A stretch of DNA of 64,000 bases, from IMG/VR virus record IMGVR_UViG_3300017971_000032, positions 1-64,000 of that record, one strand, 5' to 3'. Position numbers and translations under genes: made by a program. Positions 10,553 through 19,015 of the stretch are shown here, piece after piece. Source of the DNA: a virus. The notes under the pieces were generated by a model. The model saw nothing but the letters and a program-made list of their open reading frames with translations. It was not told the origin of the DNA and searched no databases. How positions within the stretch are numbered: the first letter of the stretch is position 1; each line of letters starts with the position of its first letter.

Positions 10553-10903
10553 TTACGATGCTTATTGCAAGGAAGTACTAGAAGACAGCCTCATCATTAC
10601 CCATGCTTGGCAACGCAGGTTGGTGCTTGAGATGTTGCAGGAGTTATGGGATAATGATGTGATAGTGGAGTATGTATGGGCTATGTCTTCAGGCTATCCT
10701 ACCATAGTAGTGAATGCTCTGGCTGTGGATACTGACAATTCGGAGTGCGAGGTTGTAGCCACTTGGGCTTATGATAAAGAGTTGCAGTCTGAACCGGACG
10801 CATGGCCGTGGATTATGGTGGATTTGGAGTTGAAGGACGTAGCTTCTGAGGCAGAGATTGACAATGATGATTGATAGCGCAACGTTATGACAAGTGATTA
10901 CGA
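10525..10903 (+). repeat. 34-bp direct repeat flanking a duplicated gene
   Basis: The 34 bases at 10525-10558 recur without change at 10870-10903, a spacing of 345 bases. Each copy covers the start codon and first codons (MTSDY) of one member of the tandem pair; the first copy also covers the end of the DnaB-like gene. The gene bodies between them have diverged strongly, so the unchanged junction stands out. Confidence 0.9.
10542..10874 (+). CDS. Tandem paralogue 1, acidic unknown protein
   Basis: A 110-residue acidic protein beginning MTSDYDAYC. It is paralogous to the next gene: shared blocks are LxLEMLxELWxNDVxVEYVWAMS and VMVDLELxD. It has no recognised domain. The start overlaps the DnaB-like gene by 11 bases and lacks a clear ribosome site of its own, suggesting coupling. 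A helicase-accessory role is possible but unproven. Confidence 0.65.
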   Translation: MTSDYDAYCKEVLEDSLIITHAWQRRLVLEMLQELWDNDVIVEYVWAMSSGYPTIVVNALAVDTDNSECEVVATWAYDKELQSEPDAWPWIMVDLELKDVASEAEIDNDD

Positions 10904-11222
10904 AGATTATTGTGCGGATGTTATAAATAGTAGTGGTGTAATAACTACTGCCAGACATTGTATGCTAGCATTGGAAATGCTGGCAGAGTTGTGGAACAAT
11001 GATGTAGTAGTCGAGTACGTGTGGGCCATGTCATGTGATTTTGATGGTGTGATTATGTATGCAGTGGCTATAGATAGTAATGATTTGGAGTGCGAGGCAA
11101 TATGTCGTTGGAAATATGATGAGGCTGATCGCAAAAGTGCAACATGGCCAGCTAAGCCATTGGTGATGGTGGATTTAGAATTGAGGGATTTGGAAGATGG
11201 GATAGTTGACAATGATAATTGA
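10887..11222 (+). CDS. Tandem paralogue 2, acidic unknown protein
   Basis: A 111-residue protein paralogous to the preceding gene, with the same opening (MTSDY) and the same central ELWNNDVVVEYVWAMS block, but with a different middle and C-terminus. The sequence before the start is a perfect copy of that before paralogue 1. It overlaps the primase start. The pair arose by tandem duplication; subfunctionalisation is possible. Confidence 0.65.
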   Translation: MTSDYEDYCADVINSSGVITTARHCMLALEMLAELWNNDVVVEYVWAMSCDFDGVIMYAVAIDSNDLECEAICRWKYDEADRKSATWPAKPLVMVDLELRDLEDGIVDNDN

Positions 11223-12117
11223 TTGGTTGGAGAGCAGATTTGGTGAGGTCAGGCCTACTTCTAATGGTGAGGAGTATAGGATATGTTGTCCATTTTGCAG
11301 TGCCAAGGTAGGCAAATTAGACACCAAGTATCATATGTACGTTAGTGCTGTAAGGCCAGTAGCTCATTGCTTTAGATGTGAGTGGAAGGGCCATTATATG
11401 AGTTTAGTCAGAAGTGTAGATGGGTGCTCTTACTCGCAAGCCTTGGAAGCTATAGATGGGGTTGTGGCCAATGCACAACGATTGGATGCTTTGCTCAACC
11501 CTAAGACCTCAATGACTCAAGATAGTTACAGTGAGCCTAATGGGTTTAGATTACTGACAGGTTTGGAACACCATCCAGAGAAGTCTGCATCATGGAGATA
11601 TTTACGCCAACGTGATGTGCCCATAGGCTTGATAAGATCTTGTTTTGGGTATGTGCCTGGATCTATGAGGGTGTGGATGCTGATAGATGATAATTGGTGG
11701 CAGGGTAGATCATTGACTAAGATGGAGCCTAAGTACATATCTCCACCATGGCCAAAAGGTGATAGTTTGTGGAACGGCAGAGCGCTTGAGACACATGATA
11801 ATATTGTATTGTGCGAGGGCGTGTTTAGTGCGATAGCTGTAGGCAATGGCGCAATAGCTTTATGTGGCAAGACCATGAATGAGCAACAGGCTGCACGCAT
11901 ATCCAGATCTACGAGTGATGATACTGAAATCACCATCATGCTAGATGCTGATGCAATTGATAATGCTTATGATATGGCCAACGCATTGAGATTGAGCGGA
12001 TTCAATGGAGACATCAACATACAATATATGGATAGTGGCGATCCAGCTGATGGTGTGATTGGCAATATAGTTAGGTGGGATTGGAGTGCTGAAATTAAGC
12101 ATGCCCTGGCGTTGTAG
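11212..12117 (+). CDS. DnaG-type primase
   Basis: About 301 residues. A CHC2-type zinc finger is formed by CPFC near residue 25 and CFRC near residue 53. The TOPRIM part shows the conserved glutamate in VLCEGVFSAIA (about 200) and the metal-binding aspartates in IMLDADA (about 242). These features fit a phage primase that makes RNA primers for lagging-strand synthesis. ATG 11212 is preferred over TTG 11206 two codons upstream. It overlaps the preceding paralogue gene and closes the replication unit; a class B promoter follows immediately. Confidence 0.85.
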   Translation: MIIDWLESRFGEVRPTSNGEEYRICCPFCSAKVGKLDTKYHMYVSAVRPVAHCFRCEWKGHYMSLVRSVDGCSYSQALEAIDGVVANAQRLDALLNPKTSMTQDSYSEPNGFRLLTGLEHHPEKSASWRYLRQRDVPIGLIRSCFGYVPGSMRVWMLIDDNWWQGRSLTKMEPKYISPPWPKGDSLWNGRALETHDNIVLCEGVFSAIAVGNGAIALCGKTMNEQQAARISRSTSDDTEITIMLDADAIDNAYDMANALRLSGFNGDINIQYMDSGDPADGVIGNIVRWDWSAEIKHALAL

Positions 12118-12119
12118 CA

Positions 12120-12175
12120 TTTTAATAAATTTCTAATATAATTCTAATGTAATTATAACGGGCAACCGTTATACT
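12120..12175 (+). promoter_or_regulatory. Class B Pho-box-like promoter
   Basis: Heptamers TTTTAAT, TTCTAAT, TTCTAAT and TTATAAC start at 12120, 12131, 12142 and 12153, an exact 11-base period. A TATACT -10 box (12170-12175) begins after exactly 10 further bases. This geometry is the known layout of PhoB-class activator sites, where tandem heptamers replace the -35 box. It lies upstream of the sigma-like gene at 12219. Two more sites with the same spacing are on the minus strand at 53303 and 57432. Confidence 0.72.
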
Positions 12176-12218
12176 AAGGCCACGACATAAGGAGGTATCA
12201 GCAAAAAAGGAGAAGTCT

Positions 12219-12887
12219 ATGAATGCCTTACCCGATAATATCAAGGCAAAGACTGCAGAGTGGTACGAGGAACTTCATAACCTCATGTGGGCCATGTGCT
12301 GGGACAGAGCCAATGGGGATTATTGGCTCCTGGATCCGGAGGAGATGTTTGCGGAGCTGAGTGTAGAGTTGGTACATTTAGTTCAGCGTTATGGAGGCAA
12401 TGGTAAGTCTAGGGATGAGGTGAAACGCATTCTCATAGTTAGTATGCGCAACCGCATAAGTGATTTGTGTATCATGGCATACAGAACGCATCGCAGTGCG
12501 GAAATTGGCGCTTTGAGATTGTGGGATGGCAGTATAGAATCAGATAATGATAATAGCCTGAACCCTGATGACGAAATGCCCATGGGGGCAGAAGTGGAAT
12601 GGACTAGTGTCAGTAGCGTGCCTATGCACAGCTACGTGGATATGGAGGACGACATTATAGATCTATCCAGTGATGCGCAGGAACTGTTGTACATGGCCAT
12701 GTACCAGGATGACGAAAGACTGCACCAACAAATGGAATTGGCCGAGATGCGTAAATTAGCCACTACATCCAAAAACCAATGGAGCATAAGACCTACACCA
12801 TTGATTTTCAGGCGTGCCTTAGGATGGCCCAAGGACAGATTCAAGGCAGCTTGGAATGAGGTGGTGGATTTTGTGAGTGGACTATGA
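12219..12887 (+). CDS. Sigma-70-region-2-like protein (putative phage sigma factor)
   Basis: A 222-residue protein with an AAGGAG ribosome site. Residues about 20-95 resemble sigma region 2: an acidic helix DPEEMFAELSVELVHLVQRY followed by KRILIVSMRNRISDL, the pattern seen in ECF and phage sigma factors. The C-terminal 70 residues are helical and basic and could act as region 4 (RPTPLIFRRALGWPKDRFK). It stands alone between a class B and a class A promoter, so it is a natural candidate to recognise the class A element. The alternative is a generic DNA-binding protein; homology is judged by eye. Confidence 0.5.
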   Translation: MNALPDNIKAKTAEWYEELHNLMWAMCWDRANGDYWLLDPEEMFAELSVELVHLVQRYGGNGKSRDEVKRILIVSMRNRISDLCIMAYRTHRSAEIGALRLWDGSIESDNDNSLNPDDEMPMGAEVEWTSVSSVPMHSYVDMEDDIIDLSSDAQELLYMAMYQDDERLHQQMELAEMRKLATTSKNQWSIRPTPLIFRRALGWPKDRFKAAWNEVVDFVSGL

Positions 12888-12890
12888 TAG

Positions 12891-12902
12891 CGGTTTAGTA
12901 TA
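12891..12902 (+). promoter_or_regulatory. Class A promoter motif CGGTTTAGTATA
   Basis: The element overlaps a TATACT box and is followed within four bases by the AGGAGG ribosome site of the next gene, leaving almost no leader. Confidence 0.75.
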
Positions 12903-12912
12903 CTAGGAGGAA

Positions 12913-13896
12913 ATGATGACAATCGTGAACGGAGGTGAGCATGACACATATCCAGATTGCTTTGGCTATCATGATGTAGGTGACCCGTCGTGCCGCAGAT
13001 GCAATTTGGCAGAGGAGTGTGTGGAGCATCAGGACAGCATGTTGCCAGAGTGTTTTGGGAAGTTGTACGATGACGAAGAAGTAGAATGTAAGAATTGTTT
13101 ATTCAGTTCAAGATGTGCAGATGAAATGGAGGATAAGGATAAAATGACGAAGCGAAGACGTGTGAGGATGCGCAGAACCGCTACCGCTGACGTTGAGCCT
13201 GAACCTGAGTCAGAAGAGGAAGTCGAGTTTGAGGAAGAGGCTGGCGAGGACGTTGACTATGCGGATATGCGTGTGAGTGAGTTGCGCGAAGAGTGCGAGG
13301 ATCGAGATCTGGATCCTGTTGGCCGCAAGTCCGTACTTATTCGCCGTTTGATGGAAGATGATGGTGATAAGGTGGAAGACGAGGATGATGAGAACGAGCC
13401 TGAGCCGCAGATCAAGCGGCGCAAGGTTGCCAGCAACAAGTCCAATGAGCCTCCTCCCGGATCTAATGACAATCCTGTCGTGGGATTCTCCCTAGATGAT
13501 GTGGTGGATGCACTTGAGGCAGGCAAGTCGATCATCGTGACGGTCACGGAGAAAGGGTATGTCATCAGTATGGGCGGCACTGTCACGGCTCAGCAGGCTC
13601 AGGAGGAGCCCAAGCCCAAGCGCAAGGGGTTGCGTGGGGATGAGTTCTGGCGAGAGGTTCTCACTGAGGATTACTACGACTTCAATAAGGTGGACTGCGG
13701 CACCGGCAAGCCTTGGGAGAAGATGTCCAAGGAGGAGAAGGTAGAGTTCGCTGAGGAGTTGGATGTCACGTGGGAGGAGATGGATTCGGATCTTGTCACC
13801 ACGATGAATATGGTCAAGGCAGTGTATGCGGAGTTGGGCATCGAGAAGTACAAGGAAGAGTACAAGTCGCCTTCCGCTCGCAAAGCGCTGCGGTGA
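12913..13896 (+). CDS. Acidic protein with Cys clusters and a SAP domain
   Basis: A 327-residue protein with a perfectly placed AGGAGG. Two similar Cys clusters (CFG...C..C.....C) lie at about 16-36 and 47-68 and probably bind metal. After a basic patch (TKRRRVRMRR) and an acidic stretch comes a SAP DNA-binding helix-loop-helix at about 116-147 (MRVSELREECEDRDLDPVGR). The C-terminal 90 residues are helical (MSKEEKVEFAEELDVTWEEM). It is the only gene between a class A promoter and a terminator, so it may be strongly expressed. A DNA-binding or host-takeover role is inferred. Confidence 0.65.
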   Translation: MMTIVNGGEHDTYPDCFGYHDVGDPSCRRCNLAEECVEHQDSMLPECFGKLYDDEEVECKNCLFSSRCADEMEDKDKMTKRRRVRMRRTATADVEPEPESEEEVEFEEEAGEDVDYADMRVSELREECEDRDLDPVGRKSVLIRRLMEDDGDKVEDEDDENEPEPQIKRRKVASNKSNEPPPGSNDNPVVGFSLDDVVDALEAGKSIIVTVTEKGYVISMGGTVTAQQAQEEPKPKRKGLRGDEFWREVLTEDYYDFNKVDCGTGKPWEKMSKEEKVEFAEELDVTWEEMDSDLVTTMNMVKAVYAELGIEKYKEEYKSPSARKALR

Positions 13897-13917
13897 TCTA
13901 TAGGTGTTGGCTTGAGG

Positions 13918-13948
13918 AGAGACAGGGTATTGCGCCCTGTCTCTTCTT
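13918..13948 (+). terminator. Rho-independent terminator
   Basis: A 10-bp perfect stem, AGAGACAGGG (13918-13927) with CCCTGTCTCT (13935-13944), a 7-base loop and a following TCTTT. It lies just after the SAP-domain gene and closes that single-gene unit. Confidence 0.8.
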
Positions 13949-14003
13949 TGGGATAGTGTGCTGTGGGATAGGGTAGGCAACTTGAAGTGGATTTGATAAT
14001 TTG

Positions 14004-14840
14004 ATGTACACTTGGCAGACATTTGGCCGGGAATTGATAGAGACTGAAGACCTGGATCCAGTGTACGTCATGCTAGTGGATTCCAAAGCGCTTATGAATG
14101 ATAATCTGTTGAAGCGCTGGTTGCTGGCATATTGGTGCTATTACAGTTGCGGTGTGGCCTCGCGCATAGCGGAGTCGGATGACTTTTATGCATCCATGTG
14201 GCAGGGCATTCATGAGAAGTGGCCCAGAGGGATGGAGCGTCGGTACTTCTGGGGTCGGCAGGCTGAGAATGCAATCCAATATCTCCAAGAGTGGGGTGAG
14301 CCAGAGGCTGTAGTAGATCATATGACAATCCATGATACGTTCCAGGAAGCATCCGATGCCGTTCAAGAGTTTGTGGGGTTTGGGCCTTGGATGGGCTGGA
14401 AGATTGTGGACATGGCTGAAAGGGTATTGGCTATTCCGGTTGACTTCTCTGAATCCACGTTAGGCATTTATAAGGATCCAGTTCAAGGTGCAGCGTTCGT
14501 GCGGTTTGGGGATTGGAAGCATCCTATCACTGAGGCTGAGTTGGATGAAGAAGTCCAGCGCCAGGTGGAGGAGTTCAAAGATCTATTGGCGCCACCATTC
14601 TATGATAGGCCACCTAATATCCAAGAAGTTGAGACTAATTTATGCAAGGCTAAGGCATCATTCAAGGGATTTTACCCGATGGGAAACGACACGTACCATG
14701 TACGTGAGAGCTTGAAGGGTTGGGGTGACTTAGCTCAGGAGCTGTTAGGGTGGTGCCCTAGGATGCGGGATGGGTGGGTGGATGAGGACGGCAACTTATT
14801 GCGGGCGAACAGGGTAGAGGTGGTGGAGACATATGGCTGA
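14004..14840 (+). CDS. aGPT-pyrophosphorylase / 5-hmdU DNA kinase superfamily protein (putative)
   Basis: A 278-residue helical protein. Residues about 122-155 (FVGFGPWMGWKIVDMAERVL) look like the helix-hairpin-helix core of the DNA-glycosylase-like family named alpha-glutamyl/putrescinyl-thymine pyrophosphorylase. Some members of that family are known as 5-hydroxymethyluridine DNA kinases. Both types act on 5-hydroxymethyluracil in phage DNA on the way to hypermodified thymines. It overlaps the radical SAM gene by 8 bases, and a PLP enzyme and P-loop kinases follow, the company this family keeps in known hypermodifying phages. The subfamily cannot be decided by eye. Confidence 0.5.
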   Translation: MYTWQTFGRELIETEDLDPVYVMLVDSKALMNDNLLKRWLLAYWCYYSCGVASRIAESDDFYASMWQGIHEKWPRGMERRYFWGRQAENAIQYLQEWGEPEAVVDHMTIHDTFQEASDAVQEFVGFGPWMGWKIVDMAERVLAIPVDFSESTLGIYKDPVQGAAFVRFGDWKHPITEAELDEEVQRQVEEFKDLLAPPFYDRPPNIQEVETNLCKAKASFKGFYPMGNDTYHVRESLKGWGDLAQELLGWCPRMRDGWVDEDGNLLRANRVEVVETYG

Positions 14841-16254
14841 TAATGACAATCATGGGGTGCAAGAGTTTCATAGGTTGAATGAGCCTGTGGGTGAGGGTGA
14901 GGATGAGCATGGTCATTATCAGCTCATACCTTTGAGCATGGTGCGTGGAGGCAAGGCCAAGCCTTATAAAGTGTACACGAAGCCGATGAAGCATTTACTC
15001 AGAGACACTACGCCTGCACCCAGAGGCTGGTACAAGCCAAAGCACCCTGAATCTGACCGTGTGCGGGCAAGACCTTGCTACACTGAAGCACTTCTTACCA
15101 CACCCTATGGTGGATTTTGCCCTGTTAATTGCGCCCATTGCTATGTGAATAACGGAACACGCGGATACCGTGCTACAGGATTGCCGGTGGCACATTACAA
15201 ATATCCGGAGGCAATGCGAAAATGGGTTTCTAAGCTGTCTATCTCTGGTGCTGCATATATTACCTCATTCAGTGAACCGTTTCACTTCTTAGAGCCAGAA
15301 TACCACGTTACGCAGAATCTAGCGCAGGTCTTCATTGACGAGGGTTTGCCGATGTTCTTCCTATCGCGCAAGATTCCGCCTGATTGGGCTATGGATGCGT
15401 TGCTTGAAAATCCATATAGCTATATGCAGTGGAGCGTTAACACATCCAACCCCGATCACTACAGGCGATTCTCGCCAGGCAGCTTTAGTTTGGATGAGGT
15501 GTACGAGGCTATACAGCGCTTCCATGACAATCGCATCTTTGTTAGCATTCAATGCAATCCCATCATAGCGGGCATCACCACGCTCCAGGAGATTGTAGAT
15601 TTGGTGTATGAATTGGAGTATGCGGGTGCTGATCACATCATCTTCAAGTTCGTGGAGCAAGTGGCTAACAATCGCAAGGTGCTGCTGGATGCGTTCCACA
15701 GGCGTGGATTGCCGCATGTGGACGCATTTGACAATCTATTCAGCCAAGTGATTGGTGGGGTGTACACGATTAATGAGGATGTGCGTGTGGAATGGCTGGA
15801 AGTGCTGTTGGAGGAAACACGCAAGGCAGGCTTGACCATGAGCTTGTGCTATGAGTACTATGATGATGGTCATGCTGGCGCCAATTTGGCTCCTTACTAT
15901 ACTACGGCGGATCAATGCCATGGGCGTGGGGTGCCTATATTCTATCGTCCTGAGCCTGGAGCACGCTTCCAACCGTTGCCTGGGTGCTACCGCAAGGGTT
16001 GTCTGTATTGTGAGGAGTACGGCACGCGTGTGTGTGAGAATGATAAATTACTAAGCGCTTCAGATTTTCAGTATAAAGATCTGCGCACTATTCAGATCGA
16101 AGGGCACGAGTCTAATTGGGACTTGCCAGATAGTTGTGTCAGTCCTGATGAGCTGACCTTTCACGATAACTGCACATTTTCGGAACGACTACGGTTTGGC
16201 AATCCGAAGCTACAAACGGATGCTGAGATGTGGGGATGGGATGACGAAGTATAA
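14833..16254 (+). CDS. Radical SAM enzyme
   Basis: A 473-residue protein with the canonical CxxxCxxC iron-sulfur motif in CPVNCAHCY near residue 98. Further Cys groups in the C-terminal half (CYRKGCLYCEEYGTRVC, about 382-398) may hold an auxiliary cluster. Radical SAM enzymes use S-adenosylmethionine to start radical chemistry. In the phage M6 thymidine pathway a radical SAM isomerase acts after amino-acid attachment to the base. Its coupling to the aGPT/HMUDK-like gene supports a DNA-base substrate here, but that is inference. Confidence 0.75.
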   Translation: MADNDNHGVQEFHRLNEPVGEGEDEHGHYQLIPLSMVRGGKAKPYKVYTKPMKHLLRDTTPAPRGWYKPKHPESDRVRARPCYTEALLTTPYGGFCPVNCAHCYVNNGTRGYRATGLPVAHYKYPEAMRKWVSKLSISGAAYITSFSEPFHFLEPEYHVTQNLAQVFIDEGLPMFFLSRKIPPDWAMDALLENPYSYMQWSVNTSNPDHYRRFSPGSFSLDEVYEAIQRFHDNRIFVSIQCNPIIAGITTLQEIVDLVYELEYAGADHIIFKFVEQVANNRKVLLDAFHRRGLPHVDAFDNLFSQVIGGVYTINEDVRVEWLEVLLEETRKAGLTMSLCYEYYDDGHAGANLAPYYTTADQCHGRGVPIFYRPEPGARFQPLPGCYRKGCLYCEEYGTRVCENDKLLSASDFQYKDLRTIQIEGHESNWDLPDSCVSPDELTFHDNCTFSERLRFGNPKLQTDAEMWGWDDEV

Positions 16255-16984
16255 GGTTTGTAATAAGTGGGATATAGACATACCAGATAGTGCATTGGTT
16301 GCGGCTGATGATAATCCGGGCAGTATTGCCAGGCCATATACATATTATATAGACCATAAGTTGGCGGATATAGGATATCAGGCCTGGTGCCGGGAGTACT
16401 TGTTGAATAATTTGGAAGGTGTACATAGTGTAGTGGAGTACTTTGGTGGTATAGGTGTGGATGCATCTATAGTAGAAGGCACATTCGATTTGGAAGAGCA
16501 TGTTTTATTGGATTTGGATGCCGGATGTGTGGACATTTTGCGCAGAAACAATCCAGAAGCGGAGAGAATAATACAAGGTGATTTTGTGGAATATGCTGGC
16601 ATAAGAGCTGATTTGGCTATATGTGATTTTGAACAATTCACGATGCTGCACATTACCAGAAATAGGAATGGCATGCGTGAGGCATTAGGCAAGGTGCTGT
16701 CAGCTTGCGATTGTTGTATAGTAACTGGCTCAGCAATTAGTAGGATGCATCTGAATGTAGATATATACTCTGAGGCTTCTGACATGCTTGTGAGGGACGT
16801 GTTCACATATATGCAAGCCATGTCTCATTGCTTTTATGATTTATATGGTTTCTGTGTGGGCATGGTGGCTTATGGGCCTCATGCATCGTTCATTACACTT
16901 CTTCCTGGCAAGCATGACTTATGCAATGCTGCATGTATAAAGGCTCCTAGTAGTGCTAGGGATAGTTTCAGGAGAATGGGATGA
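16241..16984 (+). CDS. Putative SAM-dependent methyltransferase-like protein
   Basis: About 247 residues. The central part has a Rossmann pattern: glycine motif VVEYFGGIGVDAS (about 66-78), an acidic end of the second strand in VLLDLDAG, and a motif-IV-like strand DLAICDFEQFTM. It overlaps the radical SAM gene and the PLP enzyme gene, so it belongs to the same operon. Methylation of a DNA base or base precursor is possible, but no target-recognition domain is seen. ATG 16241 is chosen over more upstream in-frame codons within the radical SAM gene. Confidence 0.5.
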   Translation: MTKYKVCNKWDIDIPDSALVAADDNPGSIARPYTYYIDHKLADIGYQAWCREYLLNNLEGVHSVVEYFGGIGVDASIVEGTFDLEEHVLLDLDAGCVDILRRNNPEAERIIQGDFVEYAGIRADLAICDFEQFTMLHITRNRNGMREALGKVLSACDCCIVTGSAISRMHLNVDIYSEASDMLVRDVFTYMQAMSHCFYDLYGFCVGMVAYGPHASFITLLPGKHDLCNAACIKAPSSARDSFRRMG

Positions 16985-17850
16985 TGCATGACATGGTTTG
17001 TAGTTGGGAGCCTAGTTCTGGCAATGATAATCTTGTAGTGTCCAACACGCCCTGGGAAGTCTATAAGATAGATGGTGTGCCTGTTCATGTCAAGCGTGAG
17101 GATTTGTGTTGCCCACCTCCTGGGCCCAGTTTCTCTAAGATACGTGGTGTCAAGGCATATTTGGAGGAAGTGCCAAATGATACAGTTGTGGGCGTGTTGG
17201 ACACGATCCATTCCAAGGCTGGTTGGGGTGTGGCGTACGTATGCAATGCCTTGGGCTTAGAGTGCGTGGATTTTTATCCTGTATACAAACATGAGCCTTG
17301 GGAAACTGTGAGGCCTATACAAGCCAAGGCTAAAGAATTGGGAGCCACTTTGTATCCTATGAAGGCTTGGCGCTCCTCAGTGATGTATGGCAGGGCGAAG
17401 AAGATCTTAGATAAGATGGCAGATGATCGGGCACTCATGATGCCTAATGCTCTTAAGCTTCAAGCTACTGTAGATGCTACTGCAGAGGAGGTACGGTTGT
17501 ACACGCCCCAAGAATGGATGAGTGGCACTTGGATAGTATCCATATCGTCTGGCACAATAGCAGCTGGCGTGCTGAAAGGTTTGGGTGGCAATGATAATGT
17601 TTGCGTGATCGCTCATATGGGATATTCACGCAGTTCAGATTATGCCCGCAAGTATATGATAGACATGGCCAAGGGTGATGTACCATCAGACATATTGATA
17701 ATAGATGAAGGGTACGAATACACTGATTCAGTGAAGGAGAGTTGTCCATTTGAATGTAACAAATTCTATGATCTCAAGGCTTGGAAGTGGTTGAAGGGTG
17801 TTGTTGCTTCAATTGACCAACCTGTCATATTTTGGAACATAGGAGATTGA
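16981..17850 (+). CDS. PLP-dependent enzyme, tryptophan-synthase-beta fold (type II)
   Basis: A 289-residue protein. VHVKREDLCC and FSKIRGVKAYLEE (about 35-62) match the N-terminal region of fold-type-II PLP enzymes such as ACC deaminase and D-cysteine desulfhydrase, where the lysine in the S-K-I-R segment forms the internal aldimine. A glycine-rich phosphate site appears as SISSGTIAAGVLKGLGG near 180. Its operon position after the radical SAM gene parallels known thymidine hypermodification clusters that use PLP enzymes for lyase or decarboxylase steps. The start overlaps the upstream gene as ATGA. Confidence 0.7.
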   Translation: MMHDMVCSWEPSSGNDNLVVSNTPWEVYKIDGVPVHVKREDLCCPPPGPSFSKIRGVKAYLEEVPNDTVVGVLDTIHSKAGWGVAYVCNALGLECVDFYPVYKHEPWETVRPIQAKAKELGATLYPMKAWRSSVMYGRAKKILDKMADDRALMMPNALKLQATVDATAEEVRLYTPQEWMSGTWIVSISSGTIAAGVLKGLGGNDNVCVIAHMGYSRSSDYARKYMIDMAKGDVPSDILIIDEGYEYTDSVKESCPFECNKFYDLKAWKWLKGVVASIDQPVIFWNIGD

Positions 17851-17851
17851 C

Positions 17852-18100
17852 ATGGACATTACCAGCATCAGGGCTGAAGGTTCGGACAAGCATGTTGTAA
17901 TCAATGTGGATGGCACTGGTGAGGATTTATCCAAGTTGGGTGTGAATATCAGCGCTTTGAGATATGATCAGTGGTTCAATGTAGATTTGCAGGTATACCC
18001 ATCTACCTTGGACAAGATCATGCATGTCGAAGCTATTCCGCAGGAGCAGAGAGATCACATTAGACAGTTGGTGGAGGCAGGACATGGCGACGAAAGCTAA
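17852..18100 (+). CDS. Small unknown protein
   Basis: An 82-residue acidic protein with AGGAG before ATG 17852, one base after the PLP gene stop. No domain is recognised. The C-terminal helix (IPQEQRDHIRQLVEAGHG) overlaps the start of the next gene. Confidence 0.6.
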   Translation: MDITSIRAEGSDKHVVINVDGTGEDLSKLGVNISALRYDQWFNVDLQVYPSTLDKIMHVEAIPQEQRDHIRQLVEAGHGDES

Positions 18101-18266
18101 TGATCAAGGATTTGAGGATGGCTTGTTGGGCAGACGCAGGCGCAACAGGCACAGATTTGAGCCGGAGAAGGCAGCTGACTACGATACTGGCTACGATGAT
18201 GCCGTGTTGAGATTGAAGGAGATTGGGCGTGGCAGGCCAGTGCGTGTGCGACATTTGACTGGATGA
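18084..18266 (+). CDS. Small basic RMF/CrpP-like protein (weak)
   Basis: Sixty residues from ATG 18084, which has a GGAGG site. The layout (GFEDGLLGR, a basic loop, then YDTGYDDAV) loosely follows the ribosome-modulation-factor/CrpP fold pattern of two helices around a G-x-x-x-G turn. The likeness is weak. It ends just before the kinase gene. Confidence 0.5.
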   Translation: MATKANDQGFEDGLLGRRRRNRHRFEPEKAADYDTGYDDAVLRLKEIGRGRPVRVRHLTG

Positions 18267-18270
18267 TAAT

Positions 18271-18867
18271 ATGGCCCTACTAGGTATATATGGCCCGCAT
18301 GCAGTAGGTAAGACTACTGCTATGGACAGACTAATTGATAAAGTGGAAGGCAGGCCTGTCACTATCATCAATGCTGATAACAATCTGGAGCGCTGGTGGA
18401 ATGATAACAGTCTTGAGGAGATGCGCCACAAAGGTCGTGGTTGGTGGAAGGGCAAGGCTGAGGGCAAGCGTGCGCTGTGTGCAGACCTTATAGCTGATGA
18501 TATGCGCTTATGGGTGCTGGAGAGTGTGCGCTTCGACACTCACAAGGGCATTGCCCAAGCATATCAGGACTATGATGGTGGAGCACATGTGATATTCTTG
18601 GTTGCACGTTGGGATGTATTCGAATCATTCATGATAGAGCGCAACGAAGCTAATGGCAGAGAGTTCAATTATGATTATTGGACGCAATCCAAGCTGGCCT
18701 ATGAAGGATATGCTAGGTACATCAATCAGGCTCACAAGTACTTCGATCCATATGGAGTGCCATATGATGTAATTGAGGTCAGTCATGACCGGCATGAGTG
18801 GTCGGAGATTGATGAGCTAATTTGGATGCAAGTGATGAAGCCGTTGGATAGGTGGTATAATGGCTGA
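18271..18867 (+). CDS. P-loop kinase 1
   Basis: A 198-residue P-loop protein with Walker A GPHAVGKTT at 8-16 and an NMP-kinase-like layout. A DNA-base kinase or deoxynucleotide kinase role fits the operon. It lies between the PLP gene and a second kinase. Its last bases overlap the start of a small membrane protein gene. Confidence 0.65.
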   Translation: MALLGIYGPHAVGKTTAMDRLIDKVEGRPVTIINADNNLERWWNDNSLEEMRHKGRGWWKGKAEGKRALCADLIADDMRLWVLESVRFDTHKGIAQAYQDYDGGAHVIFLVARWDVFESFMIERNEANGREFNYDYWTQSKLAYEGYARYINQAHKYFDPYGVPYDVIEVSHDRHEWSEIDELIWMQVMKPLDRWYNG

Positions 18868-19015
18868 GATTGTAATGAGTGTGATCCTATATCTGGCAGC
18901 TAAATGTTTGATATGGATAGGGTTGTTGCCAGACACTGAATCGGCAATTTTGCTATTATTGTGCCTAGTGTTTGTAGTACTGTCAAACCTCAATTTGTCA
19001 GGGGATTCAGCATGA
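18860..19015 (+). CDS. Small membrane protein
   Basis: A 51-residue protein made almost entirely of two hydrophobic segments (VMSVILYLAAKCLIWIGLL and AILLLLCLVFVVLSNL). It overlaps kinase 1 by 8 bases and kinase 2 by 4 bases, so it is translated within the operon. Function unknown. Confidence 0.6.
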   Translation: MAEIVMSVILYLAAKCLIWIGLLPDTESAILLLLCLVFVVLSNLNLSGDSA

